64,000 bases of DNA from Membranihabitans maritimus (GCF_021729145.1 NZ_JAJSLW010000007.1:199067-263066), one strand, 5' to 3'. Counted from the stretch's first letter, positions 27,818 through 37,796 are shown. Numbers and translations are program-made. The notes: a model not told the origin generated them from the letters alone.

Positions 27818-28010
27818 TGAAGCGTCTGTCCCGACATGAAATCGTCGTGAAGCGAAAAATAAATAACCTTGGTTGCCAACCCAAAGTGGAAATCAAGTGA
27901 AATCGTCTATTCTGGCATTGATTTCCACAAAGCGATGTCTTGGGCATTATTTTTTTCGCAAAAATAATGACAAAAACAATTATTCTTCGAGCGCGTTAAG
28001 ATGAGATTGT
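27818..28010. repeat. Interspersed repeat, copy 1
   Basis: About 190 bp resembling 40119-40312 along its length in the same orientation (by eye roughly three-quarters identical). Shared blocks include GACATGAAATCGTC/GAAGCGAAA, TGAAATCGTC, ATTCTG, ATGATTTCCACA-like and CGC(a/t)AAAATAATGACA. Each copy has the internal direct repeat TGAAATCGTC twice, ~60 bp apart. It has no ORF and no terminal inverted repeats that I can see. It fills most of the 384-bp gap between the hydratase and dehydrogenase genes. Confidence 0.7.
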
Positions 28011-28141
28011 GGATCAAATTAACACCAGATCCCCGGGACGCCGACGGGTTAATGCTTCTATCCTTACTTCTTTAAGTTCTGACATAAAACATTTATGACA
28101 TAAAATTTTTGCTGGATTCGCCTTCCAGTACCTCAGGACTA

Positions 28142-28915
28142 TTATTTGGCTCCCATCCTCACAGCTCCGTCTAAGCGGATAATCGTGCCGTTGATCATTT
28201 TATTCGTCAATATGGACACAACTAAAGCTGCAAATTCTTCCGGTTGGCCCAATCGCCGAGGAAAGGGTATTTGTTGAGCTAATGAACTCTGAACTTCTTC
28301 CGGAAAATTTTCCACCATCGGAGTTTTAAAAATTCCGGGTGCAATGGCATTTACCCTAATACCTGAATTAGCCAACTCACGGGCAGCAGGAAGTATTAAC
28401 GATGCCACACCACCTTTTGAAGCAGCATATGCTACCTGGCCAATTTGCCCTTCATAGGCAGCGACACTTGAAGTAGCGATAAAAACCCCTTTTTCCCCAT
28501 CAGTACTATCACCTTCATTTTTCACCATATAGGGCACACTAACATTCAATAAATTAAAAGTACCCATTAGATTTATTCCGATTACATTCTCAAATGATTC
28601 ACTCGAGTGGGAACCCTTTGAACGACTATAAATTTTTTCACCAGGAGCTACGCCAGCGCATGCAATAGCCGCATCCAACCTACCCCAATTACTGTATGAA
28701 ATTTCCAGGGCATTGGCAATATCCTGCTCTTTTTGCACATCAGTCTTAAAGGTAAGTACCGATTCGGGAAATTCATTTCCCAGTTTATCCAGTTTTTCCG
28801 CGGAAATATCCAAAGCTATTATCTTCCCGCCTTTGTCAATTAATCCTTTGGCAGTGGATAATCCCAAACCCGAAGCCGCTCCGGAAACAACAAATACTTT
28901 ATCTTTAATTACCAT
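28142..28915 (-). CDS. SDR-family 3-hydroxyacyl-CoA dehydrogenase-like protein
   Basis: 257 residues with the NAD-binding TGxxxGxG variant SGAASGLG (residues 11-18), the catalytic Tyr-Lys pair in YAASK (~160), and the PG motif region VNAIAPGIFKTPM. It resembles type-2 3-hydroxyacyl-CoA dehydrogenases (HSD17B10-like), which oxidise 3-hydroxyacyl-CoA with NAD. The nearby enoyl-CoA hydratase makes that substrate, so the pair may act in beta-oxidation; other alcohol substrates are possible. Confidence 0.85.
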   Translation of the reverse strand: MVIKDKVFVVSGAASGLGLSTAKGLIDKGGKIIALDISAEKLDKLGNEFPESVLTFKTDVQKEQDIANALEISYSNWGRLDAAIACAGVAPGEKIYSRSKGSHSSESFENVIGINLMGTFNLLNVSVPYMVKNEGDSTDGEKGVFIATSSVAAYEGQIGQVAYAASKGGVASLILPAARELANSGIRVNAIAPGIFKTPMVENFPEEVQSSLAQQIPFPRRLGQPEEFAALVVSILTNKMINGTIIRLDGAVRMGAK

Positions 28916-29038
28916 AAATTATTAATTCAATGAAGCAAAAATTGGCTAAAAATCAACGTTTTACCTAAAAAACAAGAGAAAATATAGGCAAAGTGCTAAT
29001 AATATTTACAATATTTGCGTTGAAAAGAAAAAAAGATC

Positions 29039-29176
29039 ATGGTTAAAAATAAAAATAATACCTATACCCTTCTTTTGGCTATCATATGTATCGCTTTCCT
29101 TTTTTCAAGTTGTAATCGCGGATATGGGTGCCCGGGAGAATTTTCACTCGCTGAATATATTTTAAACTTATTTTAG
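29039..29176 (+). CDS. Small (45-residue) lipoprotein
   Basis: A short frame from ATG 29039 encodes a Lys/Asn-rich start, a hydrophobic stretch (LLLAIICIAFLFSS) and a lipobox ending in Cys25, followed by NRGYGCPGEFSLAEY. The signal-lipobox structure is convincing. It is 20 bp upstream of ytxJ in the same direction, so co-transcription is likely. I believe similar tiny Cys-containing lipoproteins occur in other Bacteroidota, but the function is unknown. Confidence 0.65.
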   Translation: MVKNKNNTYTLLLAIICIAFLFSSCNRGYGCPGEFSLAEYILNLF

Positions 29177-29196
29177 TTTAGTGGGTTTATCTCTAC

Positions 29197-29547
29197 ATGG
29201 AAAATTGGAAATCGTTACAGAGTAAAGAGAATTTGGAGCAAATAATTTCTGATTCTCAACATTCGCCACAAATAATTTTTAAGCACAGTACCCGGTGCAA
29301 TATCAGTAGTTTTATAAAAAACAGGTTGGAAAAACAATCGCTTGCAGGGATATCAGACTATCCCATCCATTATCTGGATTTAATACAACATAGAGAAATT
29401 AGTAATCTAATAGCAGAAAGGTTTACAATTACACATGAATCCCCACAATTATTGGTAATTTCCAAAGGAAGATGTATCTATCATTCGTCCCATCTGGATG
29501 TTTCTATTGAACACCTTGAAGAAATAGTACCGATCGAAAAAAGCTAA
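29197..29547 (+). CDS. ytxJ: Bacillithiol-system redox-active protein YtxJ
   Basis: 116 residues with a monothiol glutaredoxin/thioredoxin-like fold and the YtxJ active site HSTRCNIS (~residues 30-37), where a single Cys replaces the usual CxxC. The Pro-containing strand SPQLLVISKG is also typical. YtxJ homologues are thought to act as bacilliredoxins, which remove bacillithiol from proteins. This implies that the organism uses bacillithiol as its low-molecular-weight thiol. Confidence 0.85.
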   Translation: MENWKSLQSKENLEQIISDSQHSPQIIFKHSTRCNISSFIKNRLEKQSLAGISDYPIHYLDLIQHREISNLIAERFTITHESPQLLVISKGRCIYHSSHLDVSIEHLEEIVPIEKS

Positions 29548-30117
29548 CGGGTCAAACACTAAGTTGCTAAGGTAATAATCGCAGATATTTTTGGCAAATC
29601 AATGCAGCGTTGAAGGAAGTTACTGGTCCCTATTTCTAACCGGATGACTGAAACAAAACCCCGTATTCCGCATGTCTGCGAGACGGGAAAATGTACCTAA
29701 AGATCAAGACTTGTCCCCGTCTACTTGCGGGATTAATTTATTGGTTTATACATTAGTGTATTCATAAATACATATCAAAACAGGTGCCCCGTAATACACT
29801 CCATTCCACATTTACTTCCGCGCAGTTCGAAAGCTCAAAAAAAGTTCTATTTCGCGACGATAAATAAACTCTAAAGTTTTAACCTGTACGTCATTAAACA
29901 TCGAATTAAAAATTTAGTAAAATATTCAAATGTAAATCGGGCCTACCTAACAAGGATTTTTATGTTTACCTCATTTATTCAGCGAATCGGCATCCCTTGC
30001 TGTAAACGTATATCCAGGCTATTGGCATCTGATATCACCTTGAATGCAGGGGTGCTTTAATTAATTTTACGGGGTCGATTTCTTTTTTTATCTTATGCGA
30101 CCTAAATCAAACACCAC
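29548..30117. other. 570-bp gap without a supported gene
   Basis: There is no sustained frame. AGACGGG (~29690) and CCCGTCT (~29720) form a modest inverted pair with a ~27-base loop and no T tract. The right part must contain the promoter of the symporter, but no exact TAnnTTTG box is visible. Confidence 0.35.
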
Positions 30118-31422
30118 ATGAAGAAATTAGCCCTGCACTGGCAAATACTGATCGGAATGGTTCTTGGAGTATTAGCCGGTTTCCTTGCCGTGGAATTTAA
30201 CGGTACTACATTTATAGAAGATTGGATCAAACCATTTGGAACTATTTTTATCAATTTGCTAAAACTTATAGCAGTTCCATTGATTATAGCCTCCCTGCTC
30301 AATGGGATAGCAGACTTACAGGACATTTCCAAATTATCTAAAATGGGTGGCCGGACAATCGTGATATATGTGGTATCCACTGTAGTGGCCATTACTATTG
30401 GGTTATTGACAGTCAATCTGATACAACCTGGGTATACAATTGCAGAAGATACACGAGAAGATTTACTGGAAAATTATGCTACTGATGCCAGTGGAAGTAT
30501 TGAAGTAGCTTTGAGTCAGAAGGACGACGGCCCTTTGAAACCATTAGTCGACCTGGTTCCCGACAATATTTTCCAGGCCATGACGGATAATGGAAGTATG
30601 CTGCAGGTGATTTTCTTCGTCATTCTCTTTGGGATTGCGCTCATTTTGATCGACCCAAAGGATGCCGAACCGGTAAAGAAGTTTGTAAAAGGGCTTAATG
30701 AAGCCGTGTTGAAAATTATAGACATCATTATGTTGGGAGCGCCTTATGGAGTCTTTGCATTGTTGGCCGCATTAGTTGTAGAAGCACCTAGCCTGGACTT
30801 GTTTCAGGCATTATTATGGTATGCTTTATGTGTACTCTTCGGACTTGCTATAATGATTTTTATTATTTATCCGGTCGCTGCTAAACTCATTACCGGATTC
30901 AGCTACCGACGTTTTTTCAATGGAATTTCCCCGGCTCAATTACTGGCATTTTCCACAAGCTCCAGCGCTGCCACTTTACCCGTCACAATGGAGAGAGTGA
31001 CTGAGCATATCGGTGTTGACGAAGAAGTAAGTAGTTTCGTACTACCTATTGGGGCAACAATCAATATGGATGGAACCAGTCTTTACCAGGCCGTAGCAGC
31101 TATTTTTATAGCTCAGGCCCTAAATGTTGACCTGACTTTTTCAGATCAATTAATGATTGTAGTTACTGCGACCCTGGCCTCTATTGGCTCAGCCGCTGTA
31201 CCCGGTGCAGGAATGGTTATGTTAGTTATTGTTTTGGGATCCGTCGGGATACCAGAAGCAGGTCTGGCACTAATATTTGCTGTAGACCGCCCCCTTGATA
31301 TGTGCAGGACGGTAGTAAATGTCACAGGTGACGCAAGTGTATCTATGATAGTCGCCAAGTCACTGAATAAACTCGGTGTCCCCAAAGTGAAAAATTTAGA
31401 TGATTATTACCACAAAGAATAA
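30118..31422 (+). CDS. Dicarboxylate/amino acid:cation symporter (DAACS family)
   Basis: 434 residues with the full GltPh/GltP architecture. Conserved features are the serine-rich hairpin FSTSSSAATLPVTM, the NMDGT motif in GATINMDGTSLYQAV, the second hairpin region ASIGSAAVPGAGMVML, and the TM8 substrate site FAVDRPLDMCRTVVNVTGD. The TM8 Arg (RTVVN) is the position that binds acidic side chains, so glutamate/aspartate or C4-dicarboxylates with Na+ or H+ are likely substrates. It is monocistronic. Confidence 0.93.
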   Translation: MKKLALHWQILIGMVLGVLAGFLAVEFNGTTFIEDWIKPFGTIFINLLKLIAVPLIIASLLNGIADLQDISKLSKMGGRTIVIYVVSTVVAITIGLLTVNLIQPGYTIAEDTREDLLENYATDASGSIEVALSQKDDGPLKPLVDLVPDNIFQAMTDNGSMLQVIFFVILFGIALILIDPKDAEPVKKFVKGLNEAVLKIIDIIMLGAPYGVFALLAALVVEAPSLDLFQALLWYALCVLFGLAIMIFIIYPVAAKLITGFSYRRFFNGISPAQLLAFSTSSSAATLPVTMERVTEHIGVDEEVSSFVLPIGATINMDGTSLYQAVAAIFIAQALNVDLTFSDQLMIVVTATLASIGSAAVPGAGMVMLVIVLGSVGIPEAGLALIFAVDRPLDMCRTVVNVTGDASVSMIVAKSLNKLGVPKVKNLDDYYHKE

Positions 31423-31446
31423 TTCACCAGGGGCCATCCAATAATT

Positions 31447-32397
31447 TTAAAATAAATTCTTCTTTCGAAAAAAGAAAAGCAGGATAAGGGACACACCTAT
31501 GGATACGCCGACAATAATATAAAACCCATACGGATGATTACTTAAGGGTAACCCCTCTACATTCATTCCATAAAAACTCGCTATCAAAGTAGGTAAAAGG
31601 AGTACTACTGTAATAATTGTTAAACGGTTTACAAAAAGATTCAGATTATTGGAAATAATTGAGGCGTACGCTTCCATGGTGCCATTGAGAATATTGGTAT
31701 GGATGTTTGCCATCTCCAGTGCCTGGGAATTATCAATTATTACATCTTCGAAAAGGTCAGTCAATTCCTCGTCATCTCTCAATTTTAAAAAATCAGTTCT
31801 TTTCATTTTCATCTTCAGAAGTTCATTGGAACTAAGAGAATTTAAGAAATAAACCAGGCTTTTTTCAATTCGTAATAATTGTTTCAGATCAGAGCTTTGA
31901 CTGCTATTATAAAGTTCTGATTCAATAAGATGCCTTTTCAGATTTAGTTTTTTCAAGCAAGCAAGGTACCTCAATACGACTTGTTCAAACAATCTTAAAA
32001 CAAATAATTCACTTTGACTGGGATCCCAATCTTTAACTCTACTTTCAATGAAACGCTGTAAAACAGGATCCTCTTGTCCTGAAATAGTTATAATATGAAA
32101 ATCCGTTAGTATAATTCCAATAGGTGCCGTCAAATAAATCGCTTCATTTTCCTGCTCTTTTTCATTGATTATAGGGGTATTGACTAATATTAGACGGGCA
32201 TTATCTTCCTTTTCATATCTCGAGCGCTCATCAATATCCAGAGCATCTGTAAAAAAATCAACAGGGATTTCGAAAAATATTGCAAGGTCATTGAGTTCAT
32301 TCGGTTCGAATGGGGGTTTGATATTTATCCAACAACCGGATTGAATAGAATCCAGCTCGATGACATTTCCCTTCTCTTTGACCAGATATTGAATCAT
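31447..32397 (-). CDS. corA: CorA-family magnesium/divalent cation transporter
   Basis: 316 residues: a large cytoplasmic N-terminal domain, a long stalk helix, and two C-terminal membrane helices joined by the GMN signature (ASFYGMNVEGLP, ~residue 278). The GMN loop selects hydrated Mg2+ (or Co2+/Ni2+). It is convergent with the symporter gene (24-bp gap) and is apparently transcribed alone. Confidence 0.92.
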   Translation of the reverse strand: MIQYLVKEKGNVIELDSIQSGCWINIKPPFEPNELNDLAIFFEIPVDFFTDALDIDERSRYEKEDNARLILVNTPIINEKEQENEAIYLTAPIGIILTDFHIITISGQEDPVLQRFIESRVKDWDPSQSELFVLRLFEQVVLRYLACLKKLNLKRHLIESELYNSSQSSDLKQLLRIEKSLVYFLNSLSSNELLKMKMKRTDFLKLRDDEELTDLFEDVIIDNSQALEMANIHTNILNGTMEAYASIISNNLNLFVNRLTIITVVLLLPTLIASFYGMNVEGLPLSNHPYGFYIIVGVSIGVSLILLFFFRKKNLF

Positions 32398-32814
32398 AGC
32401 TTTTTGATTCCATTAATAAAGTGAGCAATTCATTATAACTATTTAATCTAATCGGTTCTTGTATAAAAACCAAATCGATACGGGTATAGAATACAATTAT
32501 AAAGCTATTGTTCCTGAAAACAAATAGAATTTTAAATAGTATATTTTCTTTTCCAATTCAACCTACACCTACTCACTATAATTGCAATTGTAATTATTTA
32601 ACAATCAAATAGATAACATTACAAAAAACCAACTTTACATTGATTTTAAATTTTTATAATTTTTCTCAAAAAAGGGCTAAAATAATTTACAAAACCTATC
32701 TAATAAAGGAAATAAACCATTTTAAACCAGGTTTTGAAACAGAAATAACATGTAGCGATCCCTTGTCATCATTTCGATAGAACATTCACTCAAAGACTTT
32801 GTAGTAGACTACTG
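32398..32814. other. AT-rich gap upstream of corA with a 20-bp near-palindrome
   Basis: No coding frame is seen. ATAATTGCAATTGTAATTAT (32578-32597) is a palindrome with a single mismatched pair, 181 bp before the corA ATG. It could be a regulator site, but nothing ties it to one. No exact -7 box is found close to corA. Confidence 0.35.
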
Positions 32815-34056
32815 CTAACTAAATCGCAAGGTTCTAGCCGGACTAATTTTTGATACCACCATGGCTGGGATAAACATAAAAAGAAGACAAACGACAAGAC
32901 ATAATAGGTTAATCAAAATTATAAACTGCCAACTAAATTCTATAGGGGCAGCTTTTAGATAATACTCTGTTTCATCCAATTTAATCCATTTCCATTTTTG
33001 CTGGATATATCCTAATGTCAAAGCTACCAGGTTTCCAATAATTAATCCCAGAACCAAAATCCGCAATGCCAAATAGATAAAAATCCGTTTGACTTGTCCG
33101 TCAGTCGCCCCCAATGCCTTGAAAATCCCCACCAATTGTACTTTCTCCATTACTAAAATAAGAAAAACCGTGATCATATTGATAACACAAACTAACATTA
33201 GTAACCCGATGATAATTTTTTCATTTACTTCTTGCAATCGCACCCAGTTAAATATTTCATCGAATTGATCTTCTATACTAAAATTGAACAGGTCCGAAGG
33301 AATCACTTCTTCATACAAATAATTATCATAGATAGATATATCTTCTGGATAATCAAGTGTCACTTCATAACTTGTATATTCATTTCTCTCAAAACCCAAT
33401 ATTTCCGCCACGTCTGAATGCCTGAGAAATACAAATTCTTCATCAAATTCAGTTAGTCCGGTATTGTAGGTACCTACAATTTCAAATCTCCGAGGAATTT
33501 CCCTATTGTCCTTTACAAAAAATAAAATAAGCTTATCACCAATTTCAGCATCAATACGGTCGCAAATTGTAGTTGACAGAAGAATTGACCTGGATTCTTG
33601 CTTAAACATTTCTAATTTCCCTTCTACAATATACTTTTCCAATATATCAAACCGATATGTGGAATCCACAGCACGAAGTATAGCACCTTCCAGCGTTTCA
33701 GAATTTTGAATTATAATAGGGTACTGGATTATTCCATTTACATTGGTCACCTTTCCATGAGCTCCTTCACTTGTCAAATCAAGGTTCTGTATCGAATCCA
33801 CAATCGATGAAGACAAAGTAATGGGATCAGAATCAAAAAATTCGTCAAGATAACCACCGCTAATATGGATATGTCCCCAAAAATTATAAACTTTATTTGT
33901 AATCTGATTTTGGAATCCATTGGTAATTGCACTCGTCAACACCATTACCATAATACTCAAGGACACACTAAGTATGCCCAGTAAAAGCATGAATTTTGTA
34001 AACCGGGCCCCCTTACCGAAACCAATCTTATTTGCTATAAACCAGATGTATCTCAT
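32815..34056 (-). CDS. LolC/LolE-like FtsX-family ABC permease
   Basis: 413 residues: one N-terminal membrane helix (MLLLGILSVSLSIMVMVLTS), a ~220-residue MacB-like periplasmic domain, then three C-terminal helices in the FtsX domain (IIIGLLMLVCVINMITVFLI, ALGATDGQVKRIF coupling loop). The type matches lipoprotein-releasing LolC/LolE permeases. In Bacteroidota the partner ATPase LolD is often encoded elsewhere, and none is adjacent here. It is divergent from tyrS. Confidence 0.85.
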   Translation of the reverse strand: MRYIWFIANKIGFGKGARFTKFMLLLGILSVSLSIMVMVLTSAITNGFQNQITNKVYNFWGHIHISGGYLDEFFDSDPITLSSSIVDSIQNLDLTSEGAHGKVTNVNGIIQYPIIIQNSETLEGAILRAVDSTYRFDILEKYIVEGKLEMFKQESRSILLSTTICDRIDAEIGDKLILFFVKDNREIPRRFEIVGTYNTGLTEFDEEFVFLRHSDVAEILGFERNEYTSYEVTLDYPEDISIYDNYLYEEVIPSDLFNFSIEDQFDEIFNWVRLQEVNEKIIIGLLMLVCVINMITVFLILVMEKVQLVGIFKALGATDGQVKRIFIYLALRILVLGLIIGNLVALTLGYIQQKWKWIKLDETEYYLKAAPIEFSWQFIILINLLCLVVCLLFMFIPAMVVSKISPARTLRFS

Positions 34057-34146
34057 AGAAATTGATTATGCAATTTGGCAAATTCTTTAGATTTTTGCCA
34101 ACATTACTGAATTTAGTTTTAAAATATTGAAGATTAAAGACGAATT

Positions 34147-35415
34147 ATGACATTTATTGAAGAACTCCAATGGAGGGGAATGGTGCATGATATGACACCG
34201 GGCCTCGATGAATTTTTAGCAAAAAATAAAATTAAAGCATATATTGGCTTTGATCCTACTGCCCCTTCACTTACAATTGGAAATTATGTCCAAATAATGT
34301 CATTGACACACCTCCAAAAAGCTGGCCATATCCCTGTTGTGCTAATGGGTGGAGCAACCGGAAGGATTGGAGACCCTTCATTCAAAGATGAAGAAAGATC
34401 CTTAAAGACTTCTGAAGAAATTGAAAAAAATCTCAACCATCAAAAAAAACAATTTCACCAGTTGCTAAATTTTGAAAGTGGGGACAATAGGGCCATTATG
34501 GTCAATAACTACGATTTCTATAAAGATATGAATGCCCTGGACTTTCTTAGGGACGCCGGCAAAACCCTAACTGTTAATTACATGATGGCCAAAGAGAGTG
34601 TAAAAAAGAGGATCGATACGGGATTATCCTTTACTGAGTTCAGTTATCAAATACTCCAGGGATATGATTTTCAGCTCCTTTATGAAAAATTCGGGATAAA
34701 ACTCCAAATGGGAGGATCCGATCAATGGGGCAACATTACTACAGGAACGGAATTTATTCGCCGAAACCTGGGAGAAAAGGCGTATGCATTAACTTCTCCA
34801 CTTCTTACCAAAGCAGATGGTTCGAAGTTTGGAAAATCTACCGAAGGGAATATATGGCTTGATCCCGAACTAACCTCCCCATATAAATTTTACCAGTTTT
34901 GGATTAATACGGACGATCGGGATATAGAAAAATACCTGAAAATATTTTCCCTTAAAAGTATTGAAGAACTCCAGGGAATTTTTGAAAACGAAACCGATCC
35001 CCGGAATCTGAAAAAAATTCTGGCAGAAGAACTAACCATTCGAATTCACGGTGAAGAAAATTTCAAAAGTGTATTAAAAGTTTCTGAGCTATTGTTTAAT
35101 AATAAAGTCGATCGAGCATTTGTACTGGATCTCTCACCTGCCGAATTACATGCTATTTCCCAGGAAATTCCTATGATACAAATATCCCTGTCAGAGATTG
35201 AAAAGACAGGATTTGTATCACAACTAGTAGGAGATGACAATATGTTCAAAAGTAATGGTGACGCACGAAGGGCAATAAAGGGAAATGCATTGGCTGTCAA
35301 TAAAGAAAAAGTAAAAAATATAGATTTCGTATTGGATAAATCAGATATTCTCCATGAAAAATATGTATTATTGGAAAACGGGAAGAAAAATAAATATATA
35401 GCCGAAGTCCAATAA
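34147..35415 (+). CDS. tyrS: Tyrosyl-tRNA synthetase
   Basis: 422 residues of normal TyrRS length. The class I signatures are in place: the HIGH-type motif PSLTIGNYV (~residues 40-48), the KMSKS-type loop KFGKS (~225), the tyrosine-binding YQILQGYDF and QMGGSDQWGN. A C-terminal S4 RNA-binding domain completes it. It charges tRNA-Tyr in the cytoplasm. The TRAP-type binding protein starts 2 bp after its stop codon, so the two share a transcript or nearly so. Confidence 0.97.
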   Translation: MTFIEELQWRGMVHDMTPGLDEFLAKNKIKAYIGFDPTAPSLTIGNYVQIMSLTHLQKAGHIPVVLMGGATGRIGDPSFKDEERSLKTSEEIEKNLNHQKKQFHQLLNFESGDNRAIMVNNYDFYKDMNALDFLRDAGKTLTVNYMMAKESVKKRIDTGLSFTEFSYQILQGYDFQLLYEKFGIKLQMGGSDQWGNITTGTEFIRRNLGEKAYALTSPLLTKADGSKFGKSTEGNIWLDPELTSPYKFYQFWINTDDRDIEKYLKIFSLKSIEELQGIFENETDPRNLKKILAEELTIRIHGEENFKSVLKVSELLFNNKVDRAFVLDLSPAELHAISQEIPMIQISLSEIEKTGFVSQLVGDDNMFKSNGDARRAIKGNALAVNKEKVKNIDFVLDKSDILHEKYVLLENGKKNKYIAEVQ

Positions 35416-35417
35416 TT

Positions 35418-36539
35418 ATGAAAAAAATAGGTAGAAAAAGCTTTATTCGACAACTTTCCACGGTTTCGGCTGCATCATTGGTAGCTGCTTCCTGTGGACC
35501 AGGTTCGAATGAATCCTCCTCTACCGCACCAAATATAATTTCCAATAAAAAATACAGGTGGTACATGGTCACCACCTGGCCTCCGAACTTTCCAATCATC
35601 GGTACGGGTATTAACCGGTTCGCGGAATTGGTGAATATCATGTCACAAGGTCAATTGGAAATTCGTGTCTATGGTGGAGGGGAATTAATTCCGCCACTGG
35701 AAGTATTTGACGCCGTCAGTTCCGGGACTGCACAAATCGGGCATGGAGCTTCTTATTATTGGACAGGCAAAGTACCTGCGGCACAATTCTTTACTACGGT
35801 TCCTTTTGGATTAAATTCCCAGCAACAGTCAGCATGGATTCACCACGGTGGTGGTATCGAATTATGGAAAAAAATATATGAGTCCTATAATCTCGTTCCA
35901 TTTGTTGCCGGCAATACAAACATCCAAATGGGGGGATGGTTTAATAAAGAGATTAACACAGTCGAAGATTTCCAGTCGCTTAAAATGCGGATTCCCGGAC
36001 TGGCTGGCAAAATATTAAAAGAAGTCGGAGCGACACCGGTATTAGTAGCAGGTGGTGAAATATATACAAACCTGGAAAGGGGTGTAATTGACGCCACAGA
36101 ATGGTTGGGCCCCTTCCATGACCAGCTAATGGGTTTTCAACGTATAGCCAAATATTATTATACACCAGGATGGCATGAACCCGGTAGTTCATTGGAATTA
36201 ATCGTCAACAAAAAAGACTTTGACGGCCTCCCGGATCACCTGAAAGCAATTCTTGAAGTTTGTGCCGGGCACCTGAACGACCAAATGGGTTCGGAATTCC
36301 TCTGGAAAAACGCCCAGGCACTGGAAGAAATGAAAAATAATTCAAAACTCGATATAAGGACTTTCGATGATTCTGTTTTAGCTGCCTTGCAAAATAAAAC
36401 AAAAGAAACACTGGAGAATTTATCATCCGAAGATGATTTAATCAAAGAAGTCTTTAATTCATACAGTAATTTCGGCAAAACCATCAGGCCGTATTCTGAT
36501 ATCTCTGAAAAGTTATATTATACAATGTTGACTTCATAA
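35418..36539 (+). CDS. TRAP transporter substrate-binding lipoprotein (DctP family)
   Basis: 373 residues. The N-terminus has a signal peptide with a lipobox (SLVAASCGPGSN). The mature part is a DctP domain with the family arginine and hydrophobic strands (FQSLKMRIPGLAGKILKEVG, ATPVLVAGGEIYTNLERGVI, DATEWLGPFHDQLMG). Such proteins deliver organic acids to a DctQ/DctM membrane pair. Neither partner is encoded nearby: the gene lies between tyrS (2-bp gap) and a lactonase (10-bp gap). The ligand cannot be read from sequence. Confidence 0.88.
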   Translation: MKKIGRKSFIRQLSTVSAASLVAASCGPGSNESSSTAPNIISNKKYRWYMVTTWPPNFPIIGTGINRFAELVNIMSQGQLEIRVYGGGELIPPLEVFDAVSSGTAQIGHGASYYWTGKVPAAQFFTTVPFGLNSQQQSAWIHHGGGIELWKKIYESYNLVPFVAGNTNIQMGGWFNKEINTVEDFQSLKMRIPGLAGKILKEVGATPVLVAGGEIYTNLERGVIDATEWLGPFHDQLMGFQRIAKYYYTPGWHEPGSSLELIVNKKDFDGLPDHLKAILEVCAGHLNDQMGSEFLWKNAQALEEMKNNSKLDIRTFDDSVLAALQNKTKETLENLSSEDDLIKEVFNSYSNFGKTIRPYSDISEKLYYTMLTS

Positions 36540-36549
36540 ATTTTTCCAT

Positions 36550-37737
36550 ATGCCACAACTATCTCACAATTCCTTACTTCTCATTATTTTATTACCATTT
36601 ATCTTTTATGGTTGTAACACCCAATCTTCAAAAACTGAAAACAACGTTATGAATAAAATAAATACTCAATTTGCATTTGTAGGAAATTATACCGAGCCAG
36701 CACCTTCCAAAACAGGTTCTAAAGGAATTTACGGAATTAAAACCAATAGCGAAACAGGTGAAATCATCAGGGGGCATTTGCTGGCAGAAGTAGACAATCC
36801 CAATTTTCTTACTTTCTCCCCGGACCGAAAATTCCTATATGCCTCTGGAGACAGCCATGACGATCGGGAAATTACCGGCCAGGTATACGCTTTTAAAATT
36901 AATGCGGATACAACCCTTACTTTTTTAAATAAACAATCTTCGCTTGGTAATTCAGCTTGCCATGTTTCTCTGGACCAAACAGGCCAATTTGTTTTTACCG
37001 CCAATTACAGTAGTGGTGTAGCAGCGGTTTACAACCGCAATGAGGACGGCAGCCTTACAGAACCCCTTCATAAATTTGAATTTTCGGGTTCCGGCCCCCA
37101 TCCTAATCAAAATAGTGCACATCCGCACCAGGCAATAATATCGCCCAATAATAAGTTTTTATATATTCCAGATCTCGGTACAGATCAAATTCATGTATTT
37201 CGTATTCTACACGATGACAACAAAGTAGTACCAACAGATTTCAGGGATATTAGCCTGCCTCCGGGATCCGGCCCCAGGCACATGACTTTTCACCCGTCCC
37301 TACCCTATGCCTATGTGATCAACGAATTGGGGAACACTATACAGGCATTTGAATATAACAGTGAAACAGGATTCCTGGAGAAAATCGAATTGTATTCTAC
37401 ACTTCCAGATGAATTTGAAGAAGTAAGTTACTGTGCTGATATTCATATCCATCCGGATGGAGAACTATTATTTGGATCAAATCGTGGGCATAATAGCCTG
37501 GTAGGGTTTCGAATAAACAAAGAAGATGGAAGTTTGGACTTAATCGACCACTTTTCTGTACAGGGGGACTGGCCACGTAATTTTGCCATTGATCCTTCGG
37601 GAAAATTTGTATATGTAGCCAATCAAAACTCCGGAAATATTTCTGTATTTGATCTTGACCCGGTGACAGGGAAATTATCACTTATTGACTCGACTTTTAA
37701 TGCTACACTCGAACCTGTTTGCCTGTTATTTTACTAA
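36550..37737 (+). CDS. Lactonase family lipoprotein (6-phosphogluconolactonase-like propeller)
   Basis: 395 residues: a lipoprotein signal (LLPFIFYGCNTQ), then a seven-bladed Pgl-type propeller with repeated blades such as FLTFSPDRKFLYASGD, HVSLDQTGQFVFTANYSSG and FAIDPSGKFVYVANQNSG, and the family motif GPHPNQNSAHPHQ. Homologues hydrolyse 6-phosphogluconolactone or other lactones. The export signal makes a phosphosugar role unlikely here, so the substrate is open. It follows the TRAP binding-protein gene by 10 bp. Confidence 0.85.
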   Translation: MPQLSHNSLLLIILLPFIFYGCNTQSSKTENNVMNKINTQFAFVGNYTEPAPSKTGSKGIYGIKTNSETGEIIRGHLLAEVDNPNFLTFSPDRKFLYASGDSHDDREITGQVYAFKINADTTLTFLNKQSSLGNSACHVSLDQTGQFVFTANYSSGVAAVYNRNEDGSLTEPLHKFEFSGSGPHPNQNSAHPHQAIISPNNKFLYIPDLGTDQIHVFRILHDDNKVVPTDFRDISLPPGSGPRHMTFHPSLPYAYVINELGNTIQAFEYNSETGFLEKIELYSTLPDEFEEVSYCADIHIHPDGELLFGSNRGHNSLVGFRINKEDGSLDLIDHFSVQGDWPRNFAIDPSGKFVYVANQNSGNISVFDLDPVTGKLSLIDSTFNATLEPVCLLFY

Positions 37738-37796
37738 CATATTATAAAATTTCACTTGTTTTACACATCTTAATCAATATAACAGATTGTTATTAA

